Shown: positions 49,561-62,183, counted from the first letter of the stretch. The stretch: DNA of 64,000 nucleotides from Epiperipatus broadwayi (GCA_028023455.1 JAQFVV010000348.1:62001-126000), one strand, 5' to 3'. Translations and numbers: made by a program. The notes: generated by a model not told the origin, from the sequence alone.

Positions 49561-51221
49561 ACAAGCTGAGATAGTTATGATTTTAAATGGACTAATACAT
49601 AAGACTTGTTGATAGTGTCTGTCAAGGGTATTTTTTTTACATTCCTTTTAGTGAAACTGGTTATATATTTGGACCAGCAATCGTGAGCTTTCAGCAAAAG
49701 TTATCACATGATTCTTGTAAATTTCACATTGATAGCTCAATATTTTTCCATTACACTACTCAATTGTGGAGAGAGATAGTTTCAAAGTTATTCATTTTTA
49801 TCATCTCTCATTTCACATCGACCAATTTGCAATCATCCACAGTACATAAATTCAGACCACTCTCTTGTTGTGCATGAATTTCACAAATAACTTTGAGTCA
49901 TCAAATGAATTAAAACTATTAAATACAAATCTCATTGGATCATGTTGATAGTTTGGTATTTTTCCATTATATTACTCACAACACAAAATAGAAACTGTTT
50001 TCTATTACTTTTAACATCTTGTGGAAACATGTATAATCATTACACAAAATTATTTTCGAATAATTTAAACAAAACCCCCCTTTTATGTATTATGTGTATA
50101 TATTTTAAAATAAAAAACTTTATTAGAATGAATTACATAATTAATGAATTTTAGCATTTAATTACAAAGTAAAAAAATAAAATGAATAAGATATCTATTT
50201 ATTAAAAGTAATTCTTTAATTTTTTTTGGAAATTATATCTATAAAAATATAGATTAATGTAATATTTTTCATAACACATTTATGTAATAATAAATAAAGG
50301 TGGCTCTATATGAATAGCAAAGAAATAGAAAATGTCTTTATTTTCTTATTTCCTTTCTGCTTACATAGTTGTCACTATCATATTATAAATCTTGATGAAA
50401 CTGAGATTTTTTAAAAATAAAATATTAAAAAACAATCTTAGCATGAAAGCCCCAAAATTCATGATCCAACTATTTAAATAAAAAAGATACCTTTAATAAA
50501 GATATTTGGAAGCTTCTATTTGTTTATCTCAAAATTGTATTAAAAATAATATCTACAAGGAATAAAAATATGCAAGATATCTAAAATAAAAGATCTTATT
50601 TGGAATTTGAAATAGATCTTGTAATAGTTCACTTTGGTTTGTACTATTATGAGTGACTGTTAGGTCACTATTGTTATCATATTAGCTATTATACAATATA
50701 TACATTAATGATTAGAATAGATGTGCTTCTTCTGTATGATTGAAAAATAAATCTGTTCATGTTCTGAATCCTTGAAAATAATAAATATTTTGTCATTATA
50801 AATTTTAAAATTTAGTTTTCAAATTTTATTTTCAATGTTTTCCATTTTGTAGTACAATCTCCAGTCTAGTCTCATTGATAATTTATGACCATTAAAAAAA
50901 TAAAAGAAAAATTGCATAATTTAATTATTTCATTAAGCCAATATGTATTACTATATATATATTTTGCTAATTTTATATTTTTTCTATTACCATTGGTCAA
51001 TTTTAAATTCCATGAAATTTACTAACACTTTAAATTATATCCAGACCTTTTCTTTGGAATCCTGTTATTATTAGCTCTGAAGAAAATAACTATGATGTTA
51101 TTGAAATAACAAGCAATCATAAACTTCTTATAATAATAACAACAATATTATAATAATTCAATTAAATTCAATTTATTAAGCATGTAACAACAGACTAGTA
51201 ACAATCCAATTACTGTACAGC

Positions 51222-51295
51222 TTTTGCTAACCACAATTCAAATTAAATATATCCATGTTTTTGCTAACCACAATTCAAATTAAATATATCCATGT
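51222..51295 (+). repeat. Exact 37-bp tandem duplication
   Basis: The block TTTTGCTAACCACAATTCAA through ATATATCCATG is present twice, head to tail, with period 37 and no visible difference. It lies just beyond the 3' end of the minus-strand LINE at 51540. Identity implies recent origin. Confidence 0.9.
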
Positions 51296-51539
51296 TCAAA
51301 AATATCTTGTTATATAACATGGGCATTCTAGTCATGACAGAATTCTTATAAACATTATGATTATATTTTTTAATATAAAATAAATTACTATTTCTAGTTA
51401 TATTAGGAATTCTATAATATATATATTATGAACAAATTCCAATACATCAAATTGAAATAAAACAATTTTTCTAAAATATATTACACCATTCAATATTTTT
51501 TTTTCATAAGATATGTTTCACAATCTAATAGTAATTCCA

Positions 51540-54100
51540 AACTTACCTACTTAAAGTACTTCTTCATTATATTCTGCAGTCATTCTTCATAACATTTTGT
51601 GTTAGAATTCCAAACAACAGAACAATAATTAATTATAGGTACAAGTATTTTCTAAAATAAATAAATACAGGATGTTTTTGACCTTGCTATAATCCCAGTA
51701 TTCTTTATTACATTTAAGAATAATTTCATTAATGTGGGTCAAAAAAGACCATTACTATTAAATGAAACCCCTAAATTCCTTATCCTATTCTTTCTAGGAA
51801 TATCAATATTACCTATAGAATAGTGAAAAAAACTGGGAAATATTTTATTACAAAATGGTGTAACAAATGTTTTTTCAATATTAACAATCATCTGATTTTT
51901 TTTACACCAAAACACAAAGTCGTTTATAGAACTCTGCAATCTTAAAAGATCAGATAAATTATCAATTCTAAGAAATAACTTTACATCAGCAGCAAACTGC
52001 AAAATATTATAATTGCAAACAATTTTAGATATATCATATTTATATAACAAAAATAAAATTGGTCCAAGAAGGCTTTCTTGAGGGACTCTACATTAATAAT
52101 AAATATCAGATTTTTCAAATCTATAATAAACATAATTTGGACAATCAGTTAAATACGATTTAAACCATAATAAAAGAGAGGAAGAAAATCACAAACAATG
52201 AAATTTTGATAACAAAATGCTATGGTTAACCATATCAAAAGTCTTACTAAGATCAAAATATATTACATTCAAATAACTCTGTTCATTTATAGCTTTAGTT
52301 ATATGATCATTCATTATTACTAAATTTGTCTCTACTGATCTATTTGGAATAAACCCATGCTGAAAAGTGGGAATACATCTCTTAATTTGAAATAATAGAG
52401 AATTATATATACATCTTGCAAAATTTTTTGAAATACTGGCCTAACAATGATATTAGCCTATAGTTTTTGGATCATTTTTATTCCCCTTCTTTCAAATCGG
52501 AACAACTCTAGATAATTTATGCATATCAGAAAAACAGATTTTTGTAAAAATAAAGTAAAAATATTACTTAGAGTAGGAGCAATAAACTCTGCATAACCCT
52601 TAATAATAAACATAGGAATATCATCATAGAAACATCTTTATTACCTTTTATATCTTTAATAGCATTAATTATCTCATCATTTGATATCATGGTTATCTGA
52701 ACAATATCTATAAACTTATTATGACTAACAACAGAAGAAATTATTATTTCATCACATTTATCTATAAAATTATTAATTTGATTACAAGAAAATTGTTTAC
52801 CTAAATCTTCTGAATTTAAAGACTTACTTGAAATATTATTCGTTGACTTAAATTTAATGCCAGTAAATTCCTTAACATATGATCAAAAACCTTTGGATCA
52901 TATTTAATATTTCTCTGCATATTATCAATATACAAATGATGATAAATTTCCTCTTTGCATCAAAACAACTGCCTGAATTAACAAAATTATTCCAATAGAA
53001 TATTAATTTTGTTTTTTTTATATAATTTATGATACCATTTTTTTTTTTGAATATGCGCTTTATTAGAATTAATATAATTTTACCAGATATCCAAACAGGA
53101 TACTTATTCCGATCATTTTTACTTTGAAACAGAAGTATCCAATTATCAATGATATTTATCATAGCATCATTAAAAGTTACAACTGCTTTATCAATGTCAT
53201 TTAAAGAACAAATTTCACTCCCTCTAAAACTTGAGACATGATAATATAGACTCAAATAATCACTTTTTTTTATTATAATTTCTATATATTTGTCTAACAT
53301 TAACTGATTTAATAAAATTTATATTTATAGAAAATTCTAAACAAGGAGGATACAAATCCTCATTAACTAATGATGATCCTTTTTTACAATTCAAATAGCA
53401 AAAATTAGTCAAGACTAAATCAAGTATTTTACTAAAATCATTATATACAAAATTAAATTGAGGCAAACCAAGTACACTAAAACATTATAAAATTCTTTAA
53501 CTCTTCTGTGAATAATAATCTCAATAACTATTCTCATTTGCTGAAAACATAGATGGGACATTAAAATCTTCCACTAATAATATATCTAACTTATTTTCCA
53601 AAACTTCCAATGCCAAAAACAGTTGACTCAATAGAATATTTGGAGGAATATATAAATTACCAATTAATAGTTTACTTTTGTATAATAGTGAAACCTCAAC
53701 CCAAATAGAGTCAATAATATCAATATCAATGATAATTTCACTACAAAACACTTATTTTTTAGTGCTATGAGAACACCACCATCTCTTGATCCAAGATTAA
53801 GTAAGCGATCTTTCCTGAAAACATGATACCTACTATCAAAACATTGATTATCCAAATATGAACTATTTAAACATGTTTCTGTTAACATAATCAAATCATA
53901 CTTCTCAATTAAGATTGCATGATAAAAATCATTAAATTTATATGAAGTCCTCTGGTCTTCTGATAAATGTAATTTATACTATCATTAATTTTGTACATCA
54001 TCAGGAAGACTATCCAAAGTTTTCATTTGATCAATATCACCCAATCCAGTTAAATATAAGTCTCTATTAAATGCTCCAGAGAATGGATCACAGTTCAATA
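51540..54100 (-). mobile_element. Jockey/CR1-like LINE, endonuclease and RT remnants
   Basis: Order on the minus strand. The APE-type endonuclease lies at about 53940-53520, with LIMLTETCLNSSYLDNQCF, RDGGVLIALKNKC, LLIGNLYIPPN and LLVEDFNVPS (the DFN catalytic box). A linker frame covers 53466-52872. RT motif A, VIYFDLSKTFDMVNHSILLS, is near 52260; motif B, RVPQESLLGPILF, near 52070; motif C, LQFAADVKLFLRID, near 51990, where the YADD box is FAAD. The typical NDFVFWCKKNQMIVNIEKT follows. The order and WCKKN...N..KT match Jockey-group LINEs. Several stops and frameshifts; inactive. Confidence 0.92.
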
Positions 54101-54134
54101 AATGCTCCAGAGAATGGATCACAGTTCAATAAAT
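54071..54134 (+). repeat. Exact 31-bp tandem duplication
   Basis: ATGCTCCAGAGAATGGATCA followed by CAGTTCAATAA occurs twice, head to tail, period 31, without differences. It lies at the 5' edge of the minus-strand LINE. Confidence 0.9.
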
Positions 54135-54308
54135 CATTAACATAATCATTTCACACCTATATAAAATGAATAACAACAACAACAACAACAATAATAAAAT
54201 AGAGTCATAATAGTAATTTGGGTTCTTGTTATGTCTGTCTATCTATTAATTTTTTGTATGTGAATGGTTTTTATCCTATTTTTACACCTGGTTATTAAAC
54301 ATATTTAT

Positions 54309-54402
54309 GATGTACACACATATATAATATCTATGACTTTGATAAATATTATATGATGTACACACATATATAATATCTATGACTTTGATAAATATTTATA
54401 TG
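54309..54402 (+). repeat. Exact 46-bp tandem duplication
   Basis: GATGTACACACATATATAAT followed by ATCTATGACTTTGATAAATA is present twice with period 46. Only the junction differs (ATTATAT against ATTTATAT). Confidence 0.9.
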
Positions 54403-55639
54403 TATATCTACAATTTTATAATTTAATTGAAGATTTCTAAATTTATTTTTTAATTTAATGAAGTAATAAAATAATTACATTTCTTTCATCTTTTTTTCTT
54501 AAATAATCAGAAATTATTAGTAAGATCATACTAGAATTGTATTTAGAAATTGTGAGACACTAAAAGTAAAAGTTAAAAATTTTGAATGATAAACATTTAT
54601 TATTTTCAGGGTTCATAATACCACCTTCTGTTCTGAATATATTTTACATTTTGTCACATACAAAAACATCCACCCTAATTTTTTTGTAAGTTTTCTATCT
54701 AATAGCCTGTTGTATCATTAATAGTAACCCATAAGTTATTCGTAACAATATATATCAAAGTGAATCATTACAAATTATTTTTTTTTTACATCTCTAGTCA
54801 TCTTTTATTATATATAACTTAATATCTTTTCCTTAACTTGTAATCATTTGACCCTAGTTATATTTTTGAATTAATCAGAGATTTTTAAATTTTTATTGTC
54901 ATCATTCTATGAACTCAAGGTCTATCACACAATCTGTATTTTTTATAGTATATCTTATAAACTTTCAATATTTCTATGTGAAACGCATTATAAGAAGCAA
55001 TTTTTATTTATTTTAATTTCAGTTTTTAATTCTGATTTTTCATCTTTTATTGATTTGGGGTATGCTGTGAGATCTTCTGTTTCACCATTTAATTTGTATG
55101 GAATTTTAATTCCTATCAATAATATGATTGATTTCTTCTATACTTTTTTATTTAACTTTAAACTTTGTTACTTAATTCAGGCCTAGTTATCATCTAGTAA
55201 ATGATATCTTTCTTTGAAATTTTTTTATTTTTATCTAAGGCTCATCTTCTAACCTTACATTCATTTATATTTTGAATACAAGCCTCCCCCCAAATCTTTT
55301 ATGAATGTGTAAATGATTTATACTTTATTATTTTTTTGTTGGAGAAGAAATTATTTAATAATAGTGAAAGAACTAACTATAATTGTGTTTAAATGGATTC
55401 ATATTTGTTATCTCATTTTCTGCTGACTTCAACATATTGTGGGTTTTCATTAGATTAGTCTTGACCTTGGCTATTATCTCTTTCAATCCCTTGGTGCACA
55501 TCACACTATAGCATAGGTTCCTTAATTTGCTCTGATTATTCTTGTCTTTTTACTGATATATTTATCTTTTATCTTGATGCTGTCCAGTTATAATTATAGT
55601 TATAGCTAGTAATTCATATTATAAATTATTTTATTTTAT

Positions 55640-55990
55640 CTGTTAGATATTTTTTTTGCAGAGAACATTTACCATCATGGCCTGTAAGATCTTGCCTTTA
55701 GAAGTGGACTAGTTCAGATTCCTTCCTTATCTATTCAGATTGAGCACTCATTGCCACTAACCAAGGTGTAAATATGTGGATACCCAATGTATAAACATAG
55801 CCAAATGGTAAAACATAAGTATGGTCAATGCGTAAACATATGTATAAAATCCTACCATTGGTTAGTACAGGCCAATAGCCAATGATGCTCTCTGAATCTG
55901 GTTGCTGCTAATAAGGTGGGAGATCTGACAATAAATAGTCAGCCTTTTTAGAGGCAAGCCAGAATGAGAGAGAGATAATGTCTGGATAAC
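55640..55990 (+). repeat. Dispersed repeat, second copy of 5940-6200
   Basis: Shares, in order, ACCATCA, AGATCTTG, CAGATTGAGCACTCATTGCC, CCAATGATGCTC, GATCTGACAATAAATAGTCA and GCCTTTTTAGAGGCAAG. This copy carries about 90 extra bases of internally repetitive sequence (variants of AATGTATAAACATA). Same strand as the first copy. Confidence 0.5.
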
Positions 55991-57186
55991 TTGAATGACT
56001 GAATGCACTCTCAATTGAAATGACTTTCAATTGCGAAAGTGAACTTATTTATGGTTCATTGCTCATTTTTATGCTTATTCATTTTATATTTAATTTTATA
56101 TTGTGTTTATTTGGGGATGATGTCTTTTCCATCACCACAGGTTCAACCTCTGAGTCCATACCATTACAATATATATATATATATTTTACTGTTGGTATGT
56201 TGTCTTATGATTTAAACAGTGACTACTGCATAGAATTTTTTATAAAATAGCTTGTTATATTATTGCCAAAGGGGAAATATCTTAATAAGGTTCCTATAAG
56301 AAATGAAAGTCTTGTTTGATGTATTAAATAAAATTTTTATTTATTTTTAAGTTGTTTTTTCAATTTTGTTTAAAATTGATTATTATTATTTTATATATAC
56401 AGTATTATAATTGTTGAACACACAGGTTTTTTTTTTTGAATAAGAATTTTTGCAATTATACACAGGGTTAAATTTTGGTCTTGAAAATTTACAAAAATAA
56501 AAGAAGTCATTTAAATACATAATTGTATCTATAACAGTAAAATGCAAAAATAGACAAAAATTAAGTGTAATGTAATTTAATGTAATTTTAATTAAAAAAA
56601 TAAAAAGAATAAATTTAATTTTTACTTATATTTACTTGTTTATGAAGAAATTTTATATTCATTGCTAAGTCACAGAAATTTGATATTATAATAAAAGTGG
56701 AGCAGGTGGAAAAAATATCACAGTATTTATTGCTTAATTTATTAATAAATATTGATTAAATAGATAAGAAAAAAAAATTAAATTCATTAAATATTTACAT
56801 TTATTTTTTTATGAAAATTTTTCATTGAATATGCAACCGAAAATTCAGAATAAAAGGTTTGTCTACCTATTTTAAAAACTGTAGAATAATTTAAAGGTAA
56901 TGGTTTCACTGACATTTATTTTCTATTTATATTTTTGAGAATAAATGTGTAACATAGAATTGCAAACGTTTATATTTTCCATATAGTTAAGATTCAATAA
57001 CGAATAAACTGATGTGATGTTTTAATTTTTTATTTAAAAACAATTATATTCTAAGATCTTGCTACAATATAAAGTTGTCACAGTACTTTTACGGCTCGGA
57101 TTTGTTTTGAATGTCAGTTTTTGCTTTCTGATATAATACACCATTCAATAAATTACAGATACATTAAACTTCTTTGTAAAGAAAAT

Positions 57187-57692
57187 ATGAATCCACCATT
57201 AATGAGATCTTTTACATAAGTGATAATTAAAAAAAAGGAATGATGAAAGACCTACAAATTTGTGTGTGTGAGGAGAGTTAGATTTAAAGTGTGTGAAGTT
57301 TCTGACCTCCAAAGGTATAGTGTAATTTAGTTGACTTGCATCTCAGTGTATGTGGATGTTCATCTTGTTGTGCAAGTCTTCCCAAGTAATAACAAATGAT
57401 AGAGAGGAATGCATGTTGAGATCCAAATGAATATAGATGATGGTTAATTCAGGTCTGGTAACAAATTCATCATCAACATAATGGAAATAAAATTGGGAGT
57501 GGTAGGTATATCAAACTTTCCAGTATCAGAGGCTTCACACACCCTAAATCAAACTCTCTCTCCACACACACATATATATTTGCAGGTTTTTCATTATTCT
57601 TTTTTGTAATTATCACTTATGTAAACTTGAAGCTTCCTGCAATGATCACATAGATTAATATATAAAAGACCTCATTAACATTGGATTCAAGC
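57187..57692. mobile_element. Foldback element, about 505 bp
   Basis: Left arm 57187-57315 (GAATCCACCATTAATGAGAT, TACATAAGTGATAATTA, TGTGTGAAG) pairs with right arm 57530-57692 (CTTCACACA, TAATTATCACTTATGTAA, ACCTCATTAACATTGGATTC). The right arm has about 45 extra bases near 57627-57665. The loop at 57320-57530 has no meaningful open frame. Confidence 0.7.
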
Positions 57693-57755
57693 TCAGTCAT
57701 CTCACGAGAAAGGTAAAACAATTTTATTAAAAGTTACATACCAACTCTCCCAAAG

Positions 57756-58110
57756 GTGACAGACCATGTTTTTTTCTTCTACACATCCATTAACCTTACT
57801 AAAATTTTTATTAAAACTTTCTTTCATTCCTTCAAGCTAAGTTTTTGTAACAATTCTAAAGACTTCCTACCCTCTAACCAGACCCTTCACACTGTACAAG
57901 ATCCCATGGCCCCAAACCAGCTGCATTGCCATATACTATGGTGAATCCTGCTCATATCTCTCCATTCATGTCTCTCAGAACTGTTACTTTTATAAGCTCT
58001 AAATAAACCTGAATAATTCCATCTTTTTAGAACACTAAAGATCCATTGGCCATATATTCCAACCATCTTCTGCTTCCATTACATGCATAGTATGCCATGA
58101 CTCTAAATGT
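57756..58110 (+). mobile_element. Penelope-like element 3, GIY-YIG remnant
   Basis: Across frames the plus strand gives LSFCNNSKDFLPSNQTLHTV, YKIPWPQTSCIAIYYGES and YLSIHVSQNCYFYK. These align with INNAKDCLPPSLIPQ, YNIACPEKFCRSSYYGET and ASLSTRLSQHTYSYNK of element 2 at 35890. The GIY-YIG core tyrosine and YGE are retained; frameshifts near 57900 and later stops show it is dead. No RT palm is present. Confidence 0.8.
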
Positions 58111-58170
58111 AAATTCAAAGAAACATAATAGATAACAACACCTAGGCTATAAACCAGAAGAAAGCATGCT

Positions 58171-58172
58171 TC

Positions 58173-58213
<41 letters not shown>

Positions 58214-58227
58214 AAGTCTTCTCTCTC

Positions 58228-58261
<34 letters not shown>
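58171..58261 (+). repeat. Interrupted CT microsatellite
   Basis: Two (CT)n tracts separated by a CAAAAAGTCTTCTCTCTCTA interruption; the second ends CCAAAAAGT, so the interruption recurs. A hairpin AAAGTGGATT / AATCCACTTT follows. Open frames of ER repeats here are not genes. Confidence 0.9.
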
Positions 58262-58262
<1 letters not shown>

Positions 58263-58453
58263 AAAAGTGGATTTTCTAATCCACTTTGCATATATTTAAA
58301 TATTTGTTGCATACATTTTCTATCATGTTCACACAACCCACATGCCATGAACATGAGAAGATAAAACTTCTTGAAAGCATTCAGTCAATTAATATTACAA
58401 TTTGAACTTAGTTTCACCATTGCCTGTGTTTTACTGCATTTAGACTTATTATT

Positions 58454-58566
58454 GTAATAACTGTGATAAGTGCACTTATATGTACTTATAGAGAAGCCAT
58501 AATTAATTTATAGAAATAAGAAGCTTCTCTGTAGGTGCATATAAGCACACTTATCACAGTTATTAC
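58454..58566. mobile_element. Compact foldback, 113 bp
   Basis: GTAATAACTGTGATAAGTG, then CACTTATATGTACTTATAGA, then GAAGC form the left arm. The right arm is the inverse (GCTTCTCTG ... CACTTATCACAGTTATTAC) with a few changes and a small internal loop. Arms of 44 bp enclose about 25 bp. Confidence 0.8.
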
Positions 58567-58929
58567 ATTCTGTATAGAATAAATATAAACTGCTAACATC
58601 ATTACATATTACTTATTTAATTAGGAAGTCTTTGTTTTTTTTATTTTTGTATTAATAAAAATAATTAAATTGTTTATTATTTGGAAATTTATAAGAAATT
58701 CAAGCATTACAAGTGACAAATGGTTCACAATTCATTGATGTTAAGCTTCAAAGTATGCCCCCCTTCTCTTGCACTAAATCTTGTAGGGCATTTAACTTTG
58801 ATTTTTAATGCAATTAAATCTTATGTAAATTTTAACATGTAAATGTAATGTTAGTCATTTTTATTAACAATCAATATTATTCTACCCCATGGACATGTCC
58901 AGAGAATAGTTACATCATTAATTCATCCA

Positions 58930-60110
58930 TTTTACCACCTTTTTCTCTTCATTGCCCAGCTCTTTGCTTTCACATAACTCTTTCTATTTCTTATATCATC
59001 CTACATTGTCAATCTTTTCCATTTTTTCTTTTTGCTTCCACTCTCCATTTCCTCCAAAATATTTTTCATTAAACTATAGTTTCTTTTTAATATATGCCCA
59101 TTCCAGTTTCACTTTCTCTTTCAAATTTTCTCAATCAACCTTCTTTTTTTATTTACTCTTTTCAAAATTTCATTTGTTATTTTATTTATTAGTTTTTTCA
59201 TTCTTCTCCCTGTCCACATCTTTCAACAGTGGTTCCAATCTGATCATAATTTTATTGCTCATTGTCCATGTTTCACAATCATACAATAGTACACTCCACA
59301 TATAACATTTAATTAATCTTTTTTTTTAATTCTCTTTTCAAAGATCCACAAAATATTTTCTTTCTTTTAATAAATGTCTCTTTTTCCAATGCTATTCTTC
59401 TTTTAATTTCATCTTCACTTTTTCCATCCTCAGTCAACCAACTATTCAAACATCAAAATCCCTTTACCTGTTGAACTATATCATGAATTTCAATCTGCAG
59501 TCTTTTTCTATATCTTCCTATTTATAAACACTTAGTTTTCTCAACATTAATATTTATTCCATATATTCTGAAGACACTTTTCATCCTCAGTTATCAAAAC
59601 CATTTCATCTACAAATTTTATACATTTTATTATTTTTACCATGATTTTTTTATTATTTTAACATATTTTCTAAATAAATATTAAAAAGGACAGGTGAAAT
59701 ACTGCATTCTTGTCTAATTCCACTTTCTATATTCACTTCACTAGTCTTATTATTCCACAGTCTAATTCTTATCCTTTGCCCAGTAAACATATTCCAAATC
59801 AATCTTATCTCTTTCCAAAGTACTCTTTTATTTTTTAAGATGGTCGTAAGTTTATTCCAAATTACTCTATCAAATGCTTTTTATAAATCTACAAAACGTA
59901 TACCAATTCCTTTATCTTTTTTAATATATCTCTCTGTAATTGTTTTAACAACACCAATAGCATCTCTTGTACTTTTCTCTCTCTGAAAACCAAACTGTTC
60001 TCCAATATAATACTCTACCTTCCCATACATTCTTTGAATAAAAATTCTCAATAAAATTTTAGAAGCATGTGATAACACATTTTTACTATAACCAAGAATA
60101 ACTTGTAAAC
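58930..60110 (-). mobile_element. LINE endonuclease/RT family, 3' half (decayed)
   Basis: The minus strand starts near 60078 with LSHASKILLRIFIQRMYGKV, GEQFGFQREKSTRDAIGVVK and GIGIRFVDL (RT motifs 0-2 and A). The FVDE(M)VLITED motif C equivalent lies near 59620, followed by a GKSEDEIKRRIA-type block near 59420-59370 and CETWTMSNKI near 59280-59250 in broken frames. The order matches animal endonuclease/RT LINEs of the type with an R-G-RDAI motif. It has little base-level similarity to the 28425 or 51540 elements. Many frameshifts. Confidence 0.8.
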
Positions 60111-60339
60111 CCTTTAAAAAAATTATGATGGGAATGGATTTAATTACAAACTATTTGTGTAGAAAGATTAAATAAAAGATTAAGATTTTATAATTTGATA
60201 TATATTTTGGAAAACACTGATATTTTTGTTAAAATAATAAAAAATTATCAAAAAACAAAAAAAAAAAAAATAATAATTATATTTTTTTTAATTTTTTTAT
60301 TGTAGTAGATACATAACCATTTTTTTTTCTTTTTTAAAG

Positions 60340-60445
60340 ATACATTAAGCTGTATGAACAGTATGGTGATTTATTGAATGAAAATGCAATTGCCCAGGCA
60401 AATGTGTTTATTGCTATGGACAATGAGTTAAAAGATTTTAAGGAG
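60340..60445 (+). CDS. Dynein heavy chain, exon F
   Basis: One base (A) completes Thr from exon E, then 35 codons read YIKLYEQYGDLLNENAIAQ and ANVFIAMDNELKDFKE, ending on a codon boundary. Y---YE-Y--LL---A---V--F------L--F--E is a conserved stretch of axonemal dynein heavy chains shortly before the linker domain. The acceptor is TTTTTTAAAG|A and the donor is GAG|GTAATT. With exons A-E it gives an open frame of about 312 residues without a stop. The next exon is not found before base 64000. Confidence 0.88.
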
Positions 60446-60659
60446 GTAATTATCTTTATTTAATTTTTTAATCATATTTTTTTTGCTTGTTACCATAAGT
60501 TTTTTTTAAAAGAAAAAAAATAGTTTTATTTTTTTTGAAATTTAGTTTTTCTAGTAGTAATTATAATTTGACATTTTAAAAATATTAATTAATAATTGTA
60601 ATAATAATAATGCTAAAACCTGTTGATTAAGAAACCTTATGACAAACCCAAGATTGTTC

Positions 60660-60822
60660 ATACAGAGTCAAAACTCTCCATATAATAGTGCCACTCAGTG
60701 CAAGCGAGAGTAACCAATCAATGGTTGCAAGATGTGCACTACTATGTGGAGAGTTTTGCCTCTGTGTTAAGAGCTTACATAAAGATAATGAATGATGATC
60801 ATATGATGTTTAATGGGTTAAG
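60660..60822. mobile_element. TIR-family copy, compact
   Basis: AAAACTCTCCATATAATAGT and GCCACTCAGTGCAAGCGAGA match the left TIR of the 39722 element. GCACTACTATGTGGAGAGTT is the inverse arm, followed by TGATCATATGATGTTTA at the end. No hammerhead interior. Confidence 0.65.
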
Positions 60823-61522
60823 CACAAGATTGTGAGATGTAAATCATCTTAGATAAAAATAAAAATAAACACTAGATCAGTGTTATTGTTTCTGTATTTT
60901 AACAATTATCTAAGTGGCATGTATATCTAATATATGTTTTTAAGAATCAGATAAACTTGAATAAATTAATTCAGTATCTTTCTCACTGCTGGATAAAATT
61001 AGTCATAATAACAAATTTTTGAATATATTTTTACAACTATACACAAAAAAGTAAACAAAAACTTTAGGAATTTGAGGGCAATGGTGGCATTTTGGGTTTT
61101 GTTCCATTCCCTTTTTGTGATGTAAAATTCTAAATACCATATTTGATAACTACTATATAATTGCTCGCAATAGTAAAATAGTTACAGAAGTACCTTGTCT
61201 TATCTAATGAAGGATTTCATTTTTATTAGAATCTACTTAAGAAAAGTCACATATTTATAAGACTGGGTATTTTTATTTCTTATATAGTAAATATTTTAAT
61301 AAATAAAGTCAAACCTTATAAACGAAAAGAACATGGTATCCTAAAATAAAATAGAAATATTATTTAAAAATTAGCAAAAAGCAATAATAATGATGGTAAA
61401 AATATATTAAATTAAAAGATAACTGTTCTTTTCAATTGATCATTTCATACAAACATTTTGTAGATACACATATAGTTTAATTTCAGTTTAAATTAATATA
61501 CTATTCTAATATATTAATAACC

Positions 61523-62183
61523 ATTAATCAAAATTACCCCAAATTCACAATTCAATCAGATTATCTAAAAAAAGACAAGAACTCTAAAACAATACCAACA
61601 GTTTCACTGTCATAAGCAGACTTCTCAAGTGTAAAGAATCACAACATATTTAAAGTAAACATTACCCACAATCCCACTTACTTCCCATACACTCTTAGTA
61701 TTAAAAGAACTTTTAAATAAGTTAATTGCTTCAGAATCATAAATTTTTAATAATAAAGATTCTTTAATTCTTCTTTTTATTTCATTTTTCTCAAAGAAGA
61801 CAACCTTAGTTAGCGCTATTAATTTTGATGAAGCTAACTAAGGTTGTCTTCTTTGAGAAAAATGAAATAAAAAGAATTAAAGAATCACAAAGCTAACTTT
61901 TGTCTTCTTTGAGAGAAATGAAGTAAAAAAAAGAATTAAAGAATTTTTATTATTAAAAATTTATGATTCTGAAGCAATTAAACTTATTTAAGTATTTTTA
62001 ATGTTAAAGGTATTTGGGAAGTGAGTGGAATTGTAGGTAATGTTTAGTTTAAATATGCTGTTATGTTGTAGGTTTTTACACTTGAGAAATCTGCTTCTAG
62101 CATTGAAACCATTGCTAGTGTTTTAGTTTATTTTTTTGACTAACCTGATTGTCTTGTGAATTTAGAGTAATTTTGATAATTTA
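61523..62183. mobile_element. Foldback of about 660 bp with a repeated inner arm
   Basis: Inverse blocks run from ATTAATCAAAATTAC / GTAATTTTGATAATT through AGCAGACTTCTCAAGTGTAA / TTACACTTGAGAAATCTGCT and CTTATCTCCCA-like segments to TCTCAAAGAAGACAACCTTA / TAAGGTTGTCTTCTTTGAGA, with the turn at about 61820. On the right side the AAGCTAAC...GTCTTCTTTGAG...GAATTAAAGAAT block is present twice (61830-61888 and 61892-61946). One arm unit was therefore duplicated in direct orientation. Confidence 0.8.

Larger units (their letters stand above)
42165..60339 (+). other. Dynein intron E-F (18.2 kb, phase 2)
   Basis: The largest intron. Recognisable content: tandem repeats (44295, 47731, 49290, 51222, 54071, 54309), a Jockey/CR1-like LINE (51540-54100), an AAC array (54174), the shared repeat (55640), a foldback (57187), Penelope-like element 3 (57756), a CT microsatellite (58171), a small foldback (58454) and a LINE (58930). 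A local hairpin GCCAAAGGTTA / TTAACCTTTTGG sits at about 42374-42404. The 42420-47560 part, 48000-49280 and 56250-57180 hold long A/T runs and nothing else I can name. Confidence 0.75.

Noticed and set aside
58142-58354. 70-codon minus-strand frame rich in ER
   Set aside because: It is a CT microsatellite read in frame, without a start context or homologous motif.
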